From NCBI RefSeq assembly GCF_000768335.1, contig NZ_AVPT01000006.1:1-64000 (forward strand): a DNA stretch of 64,000 nt. Reading direction: 5' to 3'. This document shows positions 45,079 to 53,606 of this stretch, piece after piece. Source of the DNA: Lysobacter arseniciresistens ZS79 (GTDB taxonomy: Bacteria; Pseudomonadota; Gammaproteobacteria; Xanthomonadales; Xanthomonadaceae). The position numbers were made by a program, and so were the translations under genes. Numbering within the stretch: position 1 is the first letter of the stretch; the number at the start of each line of letters is the position of its first letter. The notes beneath the pieces were generated by a model, which saw only the letters and a program-made list of their open reading frames with translations, ran no database searches and was not told where the DNA came from.

Positions 45079-45474
45079 TTACCGCTGGTTGACGCTGAAG
45101 CGCCCCGGGCCGATCAGCGCGATCACGATGGCGGTGCCGAGGAACATGCCCTGCAGCTCCAGCGCCCAGCCGCCCTGGCCGTTGAGGCTGGTCAGCTCGC
45201 CCATGTGCACCAGGACGATCGCCACCAGCATGTTGATCGCGACCAGCAGCCCGCCGATGCGCGCGTGGAAGCCGGCGATCAGCATCAGCGGCGCCACCAC
45301 CTCGCCGATCAGCACCGCGTAGCCGAGGAAGCCCGGCAGGCCCTGCGCCTCGACCATGCCGGCGATGCCCGACATGCCGCCGTTGAGCTTGGCGATGCCG
45401 TGCAGCAGTACCAGCACGCCGAGGGTGACGCGCAACAGCAGCTTGCCGAGGTCGTTCTGGGTGTTCGGGTTCAT
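45079..45474 (-). CDS. DoxX family membrane protein
   Basis: A 131-residue inner-membrane protein with four hydrophobic segments. The opening LGKLLLRVTLGVLVLLHGIAKLNGG and the AEVVAPLMLIAGF-like second helix are typical of DoxX/YphA proteins, some of which help detoxify reactive oxygen or sulfur species. Convergent with dbpA (9 bases apart). Confidence 0.88.
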   Translation of the reverse strand: MNPNTQNDLGKLLLRVTLGVLVLLHGIAKLNGGMSGIAGMVEAQGLPGFLGYAVLIGEVVAPLMLIAGFHARIGGLLVAINMLVAIVLVHMGELTSLNGQGGWALELQGMFLGTAIVIALIGPGRFSVNQR

Positions 45475-45562
45475 CGGTGTCCCCTTGGTGGTTTGGGTGT
45501 GACGGCGGAAGGTATCGCCCGGCGCCGCCGACGGCCGATCCTACCCCGTCGCGCCGCGGGCG

Positions 45563-46525
45563 CTAGTCCCCGACGTGCTTGGATTCGGCGGTCGCCAGCA
45601 CCTCGACGTGATCGACCCGGCGCGGCCGCGACAGCAGCGGGTGGACCAGCACCGCGGCCAGGATCACCACCACGCCGAGGTAGAACGGCGGTTGCAGCTC
45701 GTGCTGCTCGCCCAGCAGCACGATCGCCAGGATGATCGCGTAGACCGGCTCCAGGTTGACCGCCAGCTGCGCGGCGAACGCGCTCATGTGCCGCAGCGCC
45801 ACCAGCGACAGCGCGAACGGCAGCAGCGTGCAGGCCAGCGACAGCACCAGCAGCAGCACGATGTCACGCGTGCCCGGCATCACAAGCAGGTCGCCGGAGA
45901 AGGCCTCGGCGATCGCGTCGACCGGGAAGAACGGCATCAGCGGCGCCAGCAGGGTCAGGGCCACCGTGCCGGCGCCGAGCTCGATCGCGGTGACGGTGAG
46001 CGGCTCGCCGCGGTCGACCAGCCGCTTGTTGAGCGAACCGAACATCGCCACCAGCAACGCCGACAGCGCGCCCACCACCACGCCGATGCGCATGTCGCCG
46101 GGGATGCCGCCGACCACCAGCGCGACACCGGGCAGCACCGCCACGCCGAGTGCGAGGTCACGCTTGCTGAAGCGGGTGCGCGCCAGCCACGGTTCGACCA
46201 GCGCGGTGAACGCGGTGGCCAGCGCGATGCAGGTGGCCGCGACCGAGGCGTTGGCGAGCTTGATCGCGCCGTAGAAGGTCAGCCAGTGCAGCGCGACCAG
46301 CACGCCGACCCCGGCGTAGGCCCACAGCAGCCGCGCCGGCATCGCCCGCAGCCCGCGCCAGACCTTCGGCAGCAGCGCCAGCGCGACCACCACCAGCAGC
46401 ATGCGCGCCCAGACCAGCGGCAGCGCGGGCAGGGTGATCAGCTTGCCGAGGATGGCGGTGAAGCCCCACAGCACGACGCAGAAGTGGATCTGCAGGAAAG
46501 CCTTGTTCGTGGGTGTCATCGCCAT
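45563..46525 (-). CDS. EamA-family (DMT) transporter
   Basis: A 320-residue inner-membrane transporter with ten hydrophobic segments in two EamA repeats (FLQIHFCVVLWGFTAILGKLITLPALPLVWARM; second near GDMRIGVVVGALSALLVAMFGSLNKRLV). The end HPLLSRPRRVDHVEVL is a cytoplasmic tail. Drug/metabolite exporters of this group are often of unknown substrate. ATG 46525 is used; 46519 is an alternative. It is divergent from another EamA gene. Confidence 0.88.
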   Translation of the reverse strand: MAMTPTNKAFLQIHFCVVLWGFTAILGKLITLPALPLVWARMLLVVVALALLPKVWRGLRAMPARLLWAYAGVGVLVALHWLTFYGAIKLANASVAATCIALATAFTALVEPWLARTRFSKRDLALGVAVLPGVALVVGGIPGDMRIGVVVGALSALLVAMFGSLNKRLVDRGEPLTVTAIELGAGTVALTLLAPLMPFFPVDAIAEAFSGDLLVMPGTRDIVLLLVLSLACTLLPFALSLVALRHMSAFAAQLAVNLEPVYAIILAIVLLGEQHELQPPFYLGVVVILAAVLVHPLLSRPRRVDHVEVLATAESKHVGD

Positions 46526-46659
46526 CGCGCGAGTGTGCCCAAAGGCGCGGCGCGGGAGTAGGTGCCGGATCGGGCCATTCGTCGCGTTTCGGGCCGGCGG
46601 CACTATTGCGCGCGGCAGTCGGGGCGGACAATGACCGCTTTGCCCCCGCCCCCACGCTC

Positions 46660-47583
46660 ATGCCCACATCCGATGGCGGTTCCGCCGCCGCGTCACCGAC
46701 CTTGCACGATGCCTCGCCGGCCAGGCCGCTGCGCGAGTGGCTGACCCCGCTCGAGCTGGTGGTTCTGGCGGCCATCTGGGGCGTCTCCTTCATGTTCCAG
46801 CGGGTCGCCGCGCCGGAGTTCGGTACCGCGGTGCTGTCGGAGCTGCGCCTCGCATTCGGGGCGCTGGTGCTGCTGCCGTTCCTGTGGGCGCAGCGGGCCG
46901 CCTTCCCGGCGCGGGTGTGGCCGAAGGTGGTGCTGGTCGGCGCGATCAATTCGGCGGTGCCGTTCGCGCTGTTCGCCTGGGCCGCGCAGCACGCGCCGGC
47001 CGGCATCAGCGCCATTACCAACGCGATGGCGGTGCTGTTCACCGCGCTGGTCGGGTTCCTGTTCTTCGGCGAGAAGATCGGCCTGCGCCGGGCCGGCGCG
47101 TTGCTGGTCGGCTTTGCCGGCGTGGTGGTGCTGGCCAGCGGCAAGACCGCCGGCGCGAGCCTGGGGCTGGCGGTGGCGGCCGGCTGCGCCGCGGCCTTCA
47201 TGTACGGCGTCGGCGTGCACCTGTTGCGCCGGTATTTCACCGGCATGCCGCAGGCCGCGCTGGCCTCGGCGACGCTGGGCACCTCGGCGCTGCTGACGCT
47301 GCCGTTTGCCATCGCCGACTGGCCCGATGCGCCGGTGTCGGCGCAGGCGTGGTGGTCGGCACTGCTGCTGGGCGTGCTCTGCACCGGGCTGGCCTACGCG
47401 GTGTACTACCGGCTGGTGCAGCGCATCGGCGCCAGCCGCGCGGTGACCGTGACCTACCTGGTGCCGCTGTTCGCGGTCGGCTGGGCGTGGTGGCTGCTGG
47501 ACGAGCCGCTGACGGTGTCGATGGGCATCGCCGGGCTGCTGATCCTCGGCAGCGTGGCGATCAGCCAGAAGGCGAAGCGCTAG
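46660..47583 (+). CDS. EamA-family (DMT) transporter
   Basis: A 307-residue transporter with ten hydrophobic segments in two EamA repeats (LTPLELVVLAAIWGVSFMFQ; later ASLGLAVAAGCAAAFMYGVGVHLL). The motif LDEPLTVSMGIAGLLILGSVAI is the typical closing helix pair. It is a different subgroup from the divergent neighbour. Start 46660 follows the longest plausible frame; the N-terminus is Ser/Ala-rich and cytoplasmic. It ends one base from the convergent DUF72 gene. Confidence 0.88.
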   Translation: MPTSDGGSAAASPTLHDASPARPLREWLTPLELVVLAAIWGVSFMFQRVAAPEFGTAVLSELRLAFGALVLLPFLWAQRAAFPARVWPKVVLVGAINSAVPFALFAWAAQHAPAGISAITNAMAVLFTALVGFLFFGEKIGLRRAGALLVGFAGVVVLASGKTAGASLGLAVAAGCAAAFMYGVGVHLLRRYFTGMPQAALASATLGTSALLTLPFAIADWPDAPVSAQAWWSALLLGVLCTGLAYAVYYRLVQRIGASRAVTVTYLVPLFAVGWAWWLLDEPLTVSMGIAGLLILGSVAISQKAKR

Positions 47584-47584
47584 T

Positions 47585-48460
47585 TCAGCGCCGCAGCCGG
47601 TCGATCAGCGCCATCGCGGCGGCGGGGTTGCGCTCCTTGGCGGCGCTGATGAAGAAGATGAAGGCCTCGCGCGGCTTTCCGGTCGCGCGTGCGGCGGGTT
47701 CGATCCGCGGCAGGTCGACGGGTTCGTCGCCGGCCGCCCACGCGTGGGCACGTTCGGCCCAGCGGTCCAGCGACGCGGCGGGGTAGCCGGTGGCGATGTC
47801 CGCCTGCGAGCGCATCAGCCGCGCGTAGACGAAGTCGCCGGTGATGTCGGCGAACGACGGGTAGTCGTCGCTGTCGGCGAACACGGTCGCCATGCCGTGT
47901 CGGCGGACCAGCACCAGGTAGTCCCCATCGACGAAGGTCGGGTCGCGCACGTCGAGGACGTGGCGCAGGCGGTGGCCGTCGACGGTGGCCGGCAACCGCT
48001 GCAGGAAGGCTGCGAAGTCGTCGCGGTCCAGCCGCCTGTTGCTGTCGAACTGCCAGACGATGGGGCCCAGCCGGTCGCCGAGGGCGACGATGCCGCCGAG
48101 GAAGTCGTCGATCTGTCCGCCGGTGCCGGCCAGCACGCGCGACTGCATGATCCGCTTGGGCGCCTTGGCCGAAAACACGAAGCCCGGCGGCGTTTCGGCG
48201 GCCCAGCGGGCGTAGGTTTCGGGCTTCTGGCTGCCGTAGTAGGTGCCGTTGATCTCGATCGCGCTGAGGCGGCGGCTGGCGTATTCCAGCTCGCGCCGCT
48301 GCACCAGTCCGTCGGGGTAGAAGTTGCGGCGCCAGGGCGCGAAGGTCCAGCCGCCGACGCCGACCCGGATGCCGTCAACCGCGGGTACGCCGGCGTCGGT
48401 GTCGGGCGGCTCGCTGGCGGATGGGGCGAACAGGTCGGGGGCGTCGTTGCGTGGGCTCAA
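47585..48460 (-). CDS. DUF72 domain protein
   Basis: A 291-residue TIM-barrel-like protein of the DUF72 (YecE) family: IRVGVGGWTFAPWRRNFYPDG is the family opening and YASRRLSAIEINGTYYGSQKPETYARWAAETP the next conserved block, followed by FSAKAPKRIMQSR. The function is unknown. A conserved 98-residue protein is encoded 7 bases upstream on the same strand, so they form a small operon. Confidence 0.93.
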   Translation of the reverse strand: MSPRNDAPDLFAPSASEPPDTDAGVPAVDGIRVGVGGWTFAPWRRNFYPDGLVQRRELEYASRRLSAIEINGTYYGSQKPETYARWAAETPPGFVFSAKAPKRIMQSRVLAGTGGQIDDFLGGIVALGDRLGPIVWQFDSNRRLDRDDFAAFLQRLPATVDGHRLRHVLDVRDPTFVDGDYLVLVRRHGMATVFADSDDYPSFADITGDFVYARLMRSQADIATGYPAASLDRWAERAHAWAAGDEPVDLPRIEPAARATGKPREAFIFFISAAKERNPAAAMALIDRLRR

Positions 48461-48467
48461 TCCGGGG

Positions 48468-48764
48468 TCACTCGTATTCGTCGCTCTCGAATTCCACCAT
48501 CACGTCGAGGTTGTCGGCCAGTGCCCTGACCGCGTCACGCACCTTGGCGTGGGTGGATGCGTTGGGGGTGTCGATCTCGATCACCTGCATGCCGGGGCCC
48601 TGGTCGTCGGGCAGGCCGGCCGAGCTGGAGTCGGGGTCGTCCATGTGCGGCATGAGGTCGGAGATTTCCTCGACGTGCTCGACGCCGTCGATGCTGGTCA
48701 GCAGGTTGCCGATGGCACGGGCGTCGTCGTCGCTGCCGGTGATCCGGATGCGGAGCTGGGGCAT
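48468..48764 (-). CDS. Conserved hypothetical protein with ACT-like fold pattern
   Basis: A 98-residue cytoplasmic protein: PQLRIRITGSDDDARAIGNLLTSIDGVEHVEEI, a beta-alpha-beta opening like small ferredoxin-like/ACT domains, then an acidic loop and MQVIEIDTP, ending in VMVEFESDEYE. I cannot name its function. It is encoded 7 bases upstream of the DUF72 gene and divergent from speG. Confidence 0.65.
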   Translation of the reverse strand: MPQLRIRITGSDDDARAIGNLLTSIDGVEHVEEISDLMPHMDDPDSSSAGLPDDQGPGMQVIEIDTPNASTHAKVRDAVRALADNLDVMVEFESDEYE

Positions 48765-48889
48765 GGGGGTGGCCTCGCTGGGGGATGCAGCGAGGCTAGG
48801 CAGCGCGCGGGAAACGCGACGTGACGGCGCCGCCGCGGCACCCGGCCGGCACGCGGCGGCCTTCACCACGGCCCCGCTAGGCTGCGCGC

Positions 48890-49480
48890 ATGGAGCCGAC
48901 CCCGATCCCGACGCCGCCGCAAACCGATGGCCACCGGCACGTTACGTTGCGCCCGCTGGAACGCAGCGACCTGCACTTCGTCCACGTGCTCAACAACAAC
49001 CGCAGCGTGATGGGCTACTGGTTCGAGGAGCCGTACGAGTCCTTCGTCGAGCTGGAGGAGCTGTACCGCAAGCACATCCACGACCAGTCCGAGCGGCGCT
49101 TCATCGTCGAGCACGAGTCTCCCGAGACGCAGGCGCACGAGCGGGTGGGGCTGGTGGAGCTGGTCGAGATCGACCACCTGCACCGGCGCGCCGAGTTCCT
49201 GATCATGATCTCGCCCGAGCACCAGGGCCGCGGCTTCGCCAAGGCGGCGACGCGGCGCGCGGTCAATTACGCCTTCCGGGTCCTCAACCTCTACAAGCTC
49301 TACCTGCTGGTCGACGTCGACAACGCGCCGGCGATCCGCGTCTACGAGGGTGCCGGGTTCCAGCGCGAGGGCGTGCTGGTCGACGAGTTCTTCAGCGACG
49401 GCCGCTACCGCAGCGTGATCCGCATGTGCATCTTCCAGCACGAGGCGCTGGGCAGCGACGAGGCACGGCGCGACGCCTGA
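48890..49480 (+). CDS. speG: Spermidine N1-acetyltransferase
   Basis: A 196-residue GNAT acetyltransferase very like Spe[55 protein letters not shown], the acetyl-CoA loop [15 protein letters not shown], and [15 protein letters not shown] with the conserved final [18 protein letters not shown]. It should acetylate spermidine and spermine and so lower polyamine toxicity. A 20-residue Pro-rich extension precedes the fold. Confidence 0.93.
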   Translation: MEPTPIPTPPQTDGHRHVTLRPLERSDLHFVHVLNNNRSVMGYWFEEPYESFVELEELYRKHIHDQSERRFIVEHESPETQAHERVGLVELVEIDHLHRRAEFLIMISPEHQGRGFAKAATRRAVNYAFRVLNLYKLYLLVDVDNAPAIRVYEGAGFQREGVLVDEFFSDGRYRSVIRMCIFQHEALGSDEARRDA

Positions 49481-49504
49481 ACGCCGCGTCGCCCGGGCCG
49501 CTGT

Positions 49505-50446
49505 TCAGCCGGCGTCGCCGGTGTCCGCCTCGCGTACCGGCAGCGGCACGTTGCACAGGTCGATGTGGCCGGCCGGGAGCTTGTACCAGTCGTCGCGGCG
49601 GTTGCGGCGCGCCTCGGTGGCGGCGGCGAAGGTGGCGCTGTCGGTGCGCAGCACTTCCAGGTGGCTGCGCTCGGCCTCGGGCACCTCGCTGGCGAGGCGG
49701 ATCGCCTTGATCGGGGTGCGCTGCGCCGGGTCCTCGTAGAAGCCCAGCGGGCCGGTGCCGCGCGACAGCACGGACAGCCGCTCGATGCCGTCGACCACGC
49801 GGCCGACCACGGTGATGTTGCGGTCGAGCTGGCGCGGCGACTGGCCGGTGACGACATACAGTTCGGCGCCGGTGCTGGAATCGGCGGCCATGTCGCGCCC
49901 GGCGCCGAGCGTGCCGTAGCAGTGCGCCATCCAGGCGATGCCGGCGTCCGGGTCGCGCCCGGCCGGGAAGCCGTCGACGAAGCCGACCTGCGGTGCCCAG
50001 CCGTCGGCGTCGGGCAGCACGGTGAAGTCGAGCCCGGCGGCGGGCCGCTCGAACTCGGCCGGCAGGTGCGCCTTCGCGCTGCCGAGCGACCTGCGCTCGT
50101 CCTCGTCCTCGGTCGGGTCGCCGAACTGTACGACGAAGTTGTCCTGCGAGCGGTAGATACTCAACCCGTCCCAGAATCCTTCCTTCGCAAGCGTGCGGAT
50201 GTTGCCGACGTGCGCCGGGGCGAACTGCGGCGCCAGCTCGATCACCACGCGGCCGCTGTCGAGCTCCATGTACAGCGTGTTGGCGGGGTCGAGCGGTCGC
50301 CAGTGGGCGTCGGGCGAGGCGTCGAGGATCTCCTGCGCCGACAGCGGCTTGGCCGGTGCGTCGGCCGCAGCCGGCTCCTGCGCGAAGGCGGTGGCGGCGA
50401 ACAGGACGGTCAGCAGGGCGGGCGGCAGCAGGCGCGGGTTCGGCAC
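49505..50446 (-). CDS. Exported cyclophilin-type peptidyl-prolyl isomerase
   Basis: A 313-residue protein; GTG at 50446-50444 with GGAG seven bases upstream gives the signal peptide [23 protein letters not shown], whereas the ATG at 50503 adds a non-signal leader. The cyclophilin domain starts [39 protein letters not shown] and keeps FYRSQ-type catalytic region ([17 protein letters not shown]). Long insertions and a Cys-containing end exceed the 165-residue cyclophilin core. It likely assists folding of exported proteins in the periplasm. Confidence 0.87.
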   Translation of the reverse strand: MPNPRLLPPALLTVLFAATAFAQEPAAADAPAKPLSAQEILDASPDAHWRPLDPANTLYMELDSGRVVIELAPQFAPAHVGNIRTLAKEGFWDGLSIYRSQDNFVVQFGDPTEDEDERRSLGSAKAHLPAEFERPAAGLDFTVLPDADGWAPQVGFVDGFPAGRDPDAGIAWMAHCYGTLGAGRDMAADSSTGAELYVVTGQSPRQLDRNITVVGRVVDGIERLSVLSRGTGPLGFYEDPAQRTPIKAIRLASEVPEAERSHLEVLRTDSATFAAATEARRNRRDDWYKLPAGHIDLCNVPLPVREADTGDAG

Positions 50447-50525
50447 GGTCGGGCTCCAGGGAGGGACCGGCCGATTCTGGCCGAAGCGCATGCCGCCGGA
50501 CAAACCGCTGCCCGCGCAGCCGGAC

Positions 50526-50810
50526 TCAGAAGTCGAACAGCTCGCCGAGCAGGTGCTTCTTCTTCCGGCGCCGGTGGTAGTCGTCGTGCGACGAATAGTG
50601 CTGAGGCGGATAGCCCGGCTGGCGCGGCGGCGGGGGCGACGGGGGCGGCTGGCGGGCCGGTGGCGCGAGCTCGGCGGCGGAGCGCTCGATCAGCTTGTCG
50701 AGCTCGCCACGGTCCAGCCAGACGCCGCGGCACTGCGGGCAGTAGTCGATCTCGATGCCCTGGCGGTCGGCCATGGCCAGGTTGACGCCCTTGCAGACGG
50801 GACACTCCAT
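50526..50810 (-). CDS. TFIIB-type zinc-finger protein
   Basis: A 94-residue protein: [37 protein letters not shown], a zinc ribbon with two CxxC pairs, as in the zf-TFIIB domain group. The remainder is Pro-rich, then His/Arg/Lys-rich ([15 protein letters not shown]). Function unknown. It lies 52 bases downstream of the PHA depolymerase gene on the same strand. Confidence 0.9.
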   Translation of the reverse strand: MECPVCKGVNLAMADRQGIEIDYCPQCRGVWLDRGELDKLIERSAAELAPPARQPPPSPPPPRQPGYPPQHYSSHDDYHRRRKKKHLLGELFDF

Positions 50811-50862
50811 CGGATGCTCCTTTCGGGGGATACGGTGGATGTCGGGCCGCGGTGGCCGCGAA

Positions 50863-52128
50863 TCAAGCCGTGGCGTCGCTGGCAGCCGCGTGGCGGGCGA
50901 TGAAGTCGCGCACCTGCGGGTACACCTGCCGGCGCCAGCGGCGGCCGCTGAAGATGCCGTAGTGGCCGGCGCCGTCGACGGTGATGTGCTCGCGCTGGCC
51001 GTCGGCGACGCCGGTGCACAGCGCATGCGCGGCGCGGGTCTGGCCCTGGCCGGAGATGTCGTCGAGCTCGCCCTCGATGGTCAGCAGCGCGGTGCCGGTG
51101 ATCGCCGCGGGGTCGACCCGCTCGCCGTCGATCGTCCACAGCCCGCGCGGCAGAAGGTGTTCCTTGAACACGATGCGCACGGTGTCGAGGTAGTACTCGG
51201 CCGGCATGTCGAGCACGGCGTTGTACTCGTCGTAGAAGCGCCGGTGCGAGGCGGCATCCTCGAGGTCGCCCTCGACCAGGTGCTGGTAGAAGTCCCAGTG
51301 CGACTGCGCGTGGCGCTCGGGGTTCATCGCCACGAAGCCGCCGTGCTGCAGGAAGCCGGGGTACACGCGGCGGCCGTGGCCGGGGTAGTTGGCCGGCACC
51401 GGGTGGACGAGGTTGGCCTCGAACCACCACAGCGGCCGGTGCACGGCGAGGTCGTTGACCTGGGTGGGGCTTTCGCGGGTGTCGATCGGGCCGCCCATCA
51501 TCACCAGCGAGCGCGGGGTCTGCTCGCCGCGCGCGGCCATCAGCGACACCGCCGCGAGCACCGGCACGGTCGGCTGGCAGACGCTGATGACGTGCAGCGT
51601 GTCGGCGCCGATCTCGCGGATGAAGTCCTCGATGTAGTGGACGTAGTCGTCGAGGTTGAAGCGTCCCTCGCTGGCCGGGACCATGCGAGCGTCGACCCAG
51701 TCGGTGATGTAGACCTTGTGGTCGCGCAGCAGGGTGCGGACGGTGTCGCGCAGCAGGGTGGCGTGGTGGCCCGACAGCGGCGCCACCACCAGCACCGGCG
51801 GCTGGCCCTTCATGCCGGTGATGTTGCCGGCGTCGTCGGCGTAGCGCTTGAAGCGCAGCAACCGGCAGAACGGCTTGCGCATCACCTCGCGCTCGATCAC
51901 CGGGTACTCGCGGCCATCGACCTCGACGTGGTGGATGCCGAACTCGGGCTTCTCGTAGTCCTTGCCGATCCGGTACAGCAGCTCGTAACCGGCCGCCAGG
52001 CGGTTGGCGCCGGGCAGGGTGGACAGCCAGCTGCCGTTGGCGGCGAACATCTTGGAGCCGGCCTCGGCCCAGTAGGTCATCGGCGCCATCCACGCGCGGC
52101 CGAGTTCGTGCATCTGGTAGAGCAGCAT
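50863..52128 (-). CDS. phaZ: Intracellular polyhydroxyalkanoate depolymerase
   Basis: A 421-residue alpha/beta hydrolase of the PhaZ/intracellular PHB depolymerase family. The opening [24 protein letters not shown] is characteristic. The nucleophile is in [12 protein letters not shown], where the usual serine elbow is replaced by Cys as in PhaZ1-type enzymes. [18 protein letters not shown], the Asp in [15 protein letters not shown] and His in [11 protein letters not shown] complete the active site. It should mobilise stored PHA to monomers. No phaC, phaP or phaR gene is in the window. Confidence 0.9.
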   Translation of the reverse strand: MLLYQMHELGRAWMAPMTYWAEAGSKMFAANGSWLSTLPGANRLAAGYELLYRIGKDYEKPEFGIHHVEVDGREYPVIEREVMRKPFCRLLRFKRYADDAGNITGMKGQPPVLVVAPLSGHHATLLRDTVRTLLRDHKVYITDWVDARMVPASEGRFNLDDYVHYIEDFIREIGADTLHVISVCQPTVPVLAAVSLMAARGEQTPRSLVMMGGPIDTRESPTQVNDLAVHRPLWWFEANLVHPVPANYPGHGRRVYPGFLQHGGFVAMNPERHAQSHWDFYQHLVEGDLEDAASHRRFYDEYNAVLDMPAEYYLDTVRIVFKEHLLPRGLWTIDGERVDPAAITGTALLTIEGELDDISGQGQTRAAHALCTGVADGQREHITVDGAGHYGIFSGRRWRRQVYPQVRDFIARHAAASDATA

Positions 52129-52215
52129 GCGCTCCGTTCCCCGGTACGGATATGTTGCGGTGCAGCGTAGCGGATCGCCGCGGCGGAAACGTGAATCGGG
52201 CCGGGTGGCCAGGCC

Positions 52216-52824
52216 CTATGCCGGCAGTTCCAGCGCCGCCACGCCATCCCGCAGTGCCGGCGACAGCCACAGGTGCGAGCCGAGCGGGGCGAGGCCGATG
52301 CGCGCGAACCGCTCGCGGTAGAACTTCGCCGGCCGGGCGTGGAAGCCTTCGGTGTCGCCGTCGATGCCGTCGGCGCGGGTGAAGGTCTCCAGGAACGCAA
52401 CGCCGCCGCACAGCCCGGCCAGCGCCGGCAGGCCGCGGTCGAGCTCGCGCGTGGGCAGGTAGTGCAGCACGTCGCTGCAGACCAGCAGGTCGACCGGCGC
52501 GCAGGGGCGCAGGTGCTCGAAGTCGCCGAAGCGGGCGAAGTGCAGGTTGCGCCGCGCACCGAAGCGCTCGACCGCGTAGGCGCTGCTGTCGAAGCCGAGG
52601 TACTGCAGCTTCGGCCGCAGCTTCAGCAGCGGCGCCCGCCACGCGCCTTCGCCGGCACCGATGTCGAGCACGCTGCGGAGCGGGCGTTCGAGGTGGTACT
52701 CGGCGGTCGCGACCGCAAGCGCGACCTTGCGCGCAAGCCGGGCGCCGCCGCCGATCGCCCTGTCCTTCAGCGCCGGGTCGCGGTACCAGCGGTCGAAATA
52801 GGCCTGGTCGTATTGCTTGGTCAT
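52216..52824 (-). CDS. Class I SAM-dependent methyltransferase
   Basis: A 202-residue methyltransferase of the Rossmann type. Motif I is VLDIGAGEGAW, motif II YLGFDSSAYAVE, and VDLLVCSDVLHYLP lies in the position of motif III. Relatives act on small molecules; substrate unknown. The start at 52824 is used since MTKQYDQAYFDRWYRD is the family opening; a longer frame reaches 52890. The phaZ gene is 87 bases downstream on the same strand. Confidence 0.88.
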   Translation of the reverse strand: MTKQYDQAYFDRWYRDPALKDRAIGGGARLARKVALAVATAEYHLERPLRSVLDIGAGEGAWRAPLLKLRPKLQYLGFDSSAYAVERFGARRNLHFARFGDFEHLRPCAPVDLLVCSDVLHYLPTRELDRGLPALAGLCGGVAFLETFTRADGIDGDTEGFHARPAKFYRERFARIGLAPLGSHLWLSPALRDGVAALELPA

Positions 52825-52940
52825 CGGCTTGGCACTTCTGTCTGTCGGTGGCGGTGTTGGTGCGAGCCGCGGCCGGTGCATGGCGGGCACTGCGGCAGGC
52901 TCGGCGCCCGTGCGATGCTATCGCGCCCGTCGACCGGACC

Positions 52941-53366
52941 GTGCCCGTGGCCTATCTCTGGACCAAGACCTTCCACCTCGTGTTCGTGATTGCGTGGATG
53001 GCGGCGGTGTTCTACCTGCCGCGGATCCTGGTCAACATCGCCGAGGCCGGCGAGTCGCCGCAGGTGCGCGCGCGGCTGGTACTGATGGGCCGGCGGCTGC
53101 TGCGCTTCGGCCACGTGATGTTCGGGCTGGCGGCGGTGCTGGGCCTGGTGTTGTGGCTGCATTTCGGCATCGCCGGCGGCTGGCTGCACGCCAAGCTGCT
53201 GCTGGTGGCGGCGCTGCTGGCGTACTTCATCTTCAGCGGGCGCTGGCTGAAGGGCGTCGAGGCCGGCCGGCCGCTGCCGTCGTCGCGCACGCTGCGCCTG
53301 GTCAACGAGGTGCCGGTGCTGGCGCTGGTGCTGATCGTGTTCCTGGTGCTGGCGAAACCGTTCTGA
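52941..53366 (+). CDS. HemJ/CopD-like membrane protein
   Basis: A 141-residue protein with four hydrophobic segments. The opening LWTKTFHLVFVIAWMAAVFYLPRILV with its invariant His and the later AKLLLVAALLAYFIFSGR match HemJ (protoporphyrinogen IX oxidase, UPF0093) and CopD-like proteins. HemJ makes protoporphyrin IX in bacteria without HemG or HemY. GTG at 52941 or 52947 fits the family N-terminus; the ATG at 52848 would add a non-membrane leader. Function by family only. Confidence 0.8.
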   Translation: MPVAYLWTKTFHLVFVIAWMAAVFYLPRILVNIAEAGESPQVRARLVLMGRRLLRFGHVMFGLAAVLGLVLWLHFGIAGGWLHAKLLLVAALLAYFIFSGRWLKGVEAGRPLPSSRTLRLVNEVPVLALVLIVFLVLAKPF

Positions 53367-53439
53367 GGGTGAATGGTTCCGGCGGTGCCTCCCGGGACCG
53401 CGTTCTCCACGCGCTCTTGCCGCGCTTCGCCGATCGCTT

Positions 53440-53512
53440 GTAGGAGCGACGTGAGTCGCGACCCGCCGAACCCGTGAGGCGATGTACAGGTCGCGGCTGA
53501 AGCCGCTCCTAC
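53440..53512. repeat. REP pair
   Basis: GTAGGAGCGACGTGAGTCGC at 53440-53459 (same head as 12491) is followed by the reverse-oriented variant GTCGCGGCTGAAGCCGCTCC ending at 53512. They form an imperfect stem in the 240 bases between the HemJ-like and alkaline phosphatase genes. Nothing else is seen there. Confidence 0.85.
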
Positions 53513-53606
53513 GGAAGCCCGGAGCCAGTGCGTCGAAACACGCAACCGCCGGAACGGGCGCGGCTGCCCGGGCGAACACGCCCCCGATCTCCGCGCCGTC
53601 GCTGGG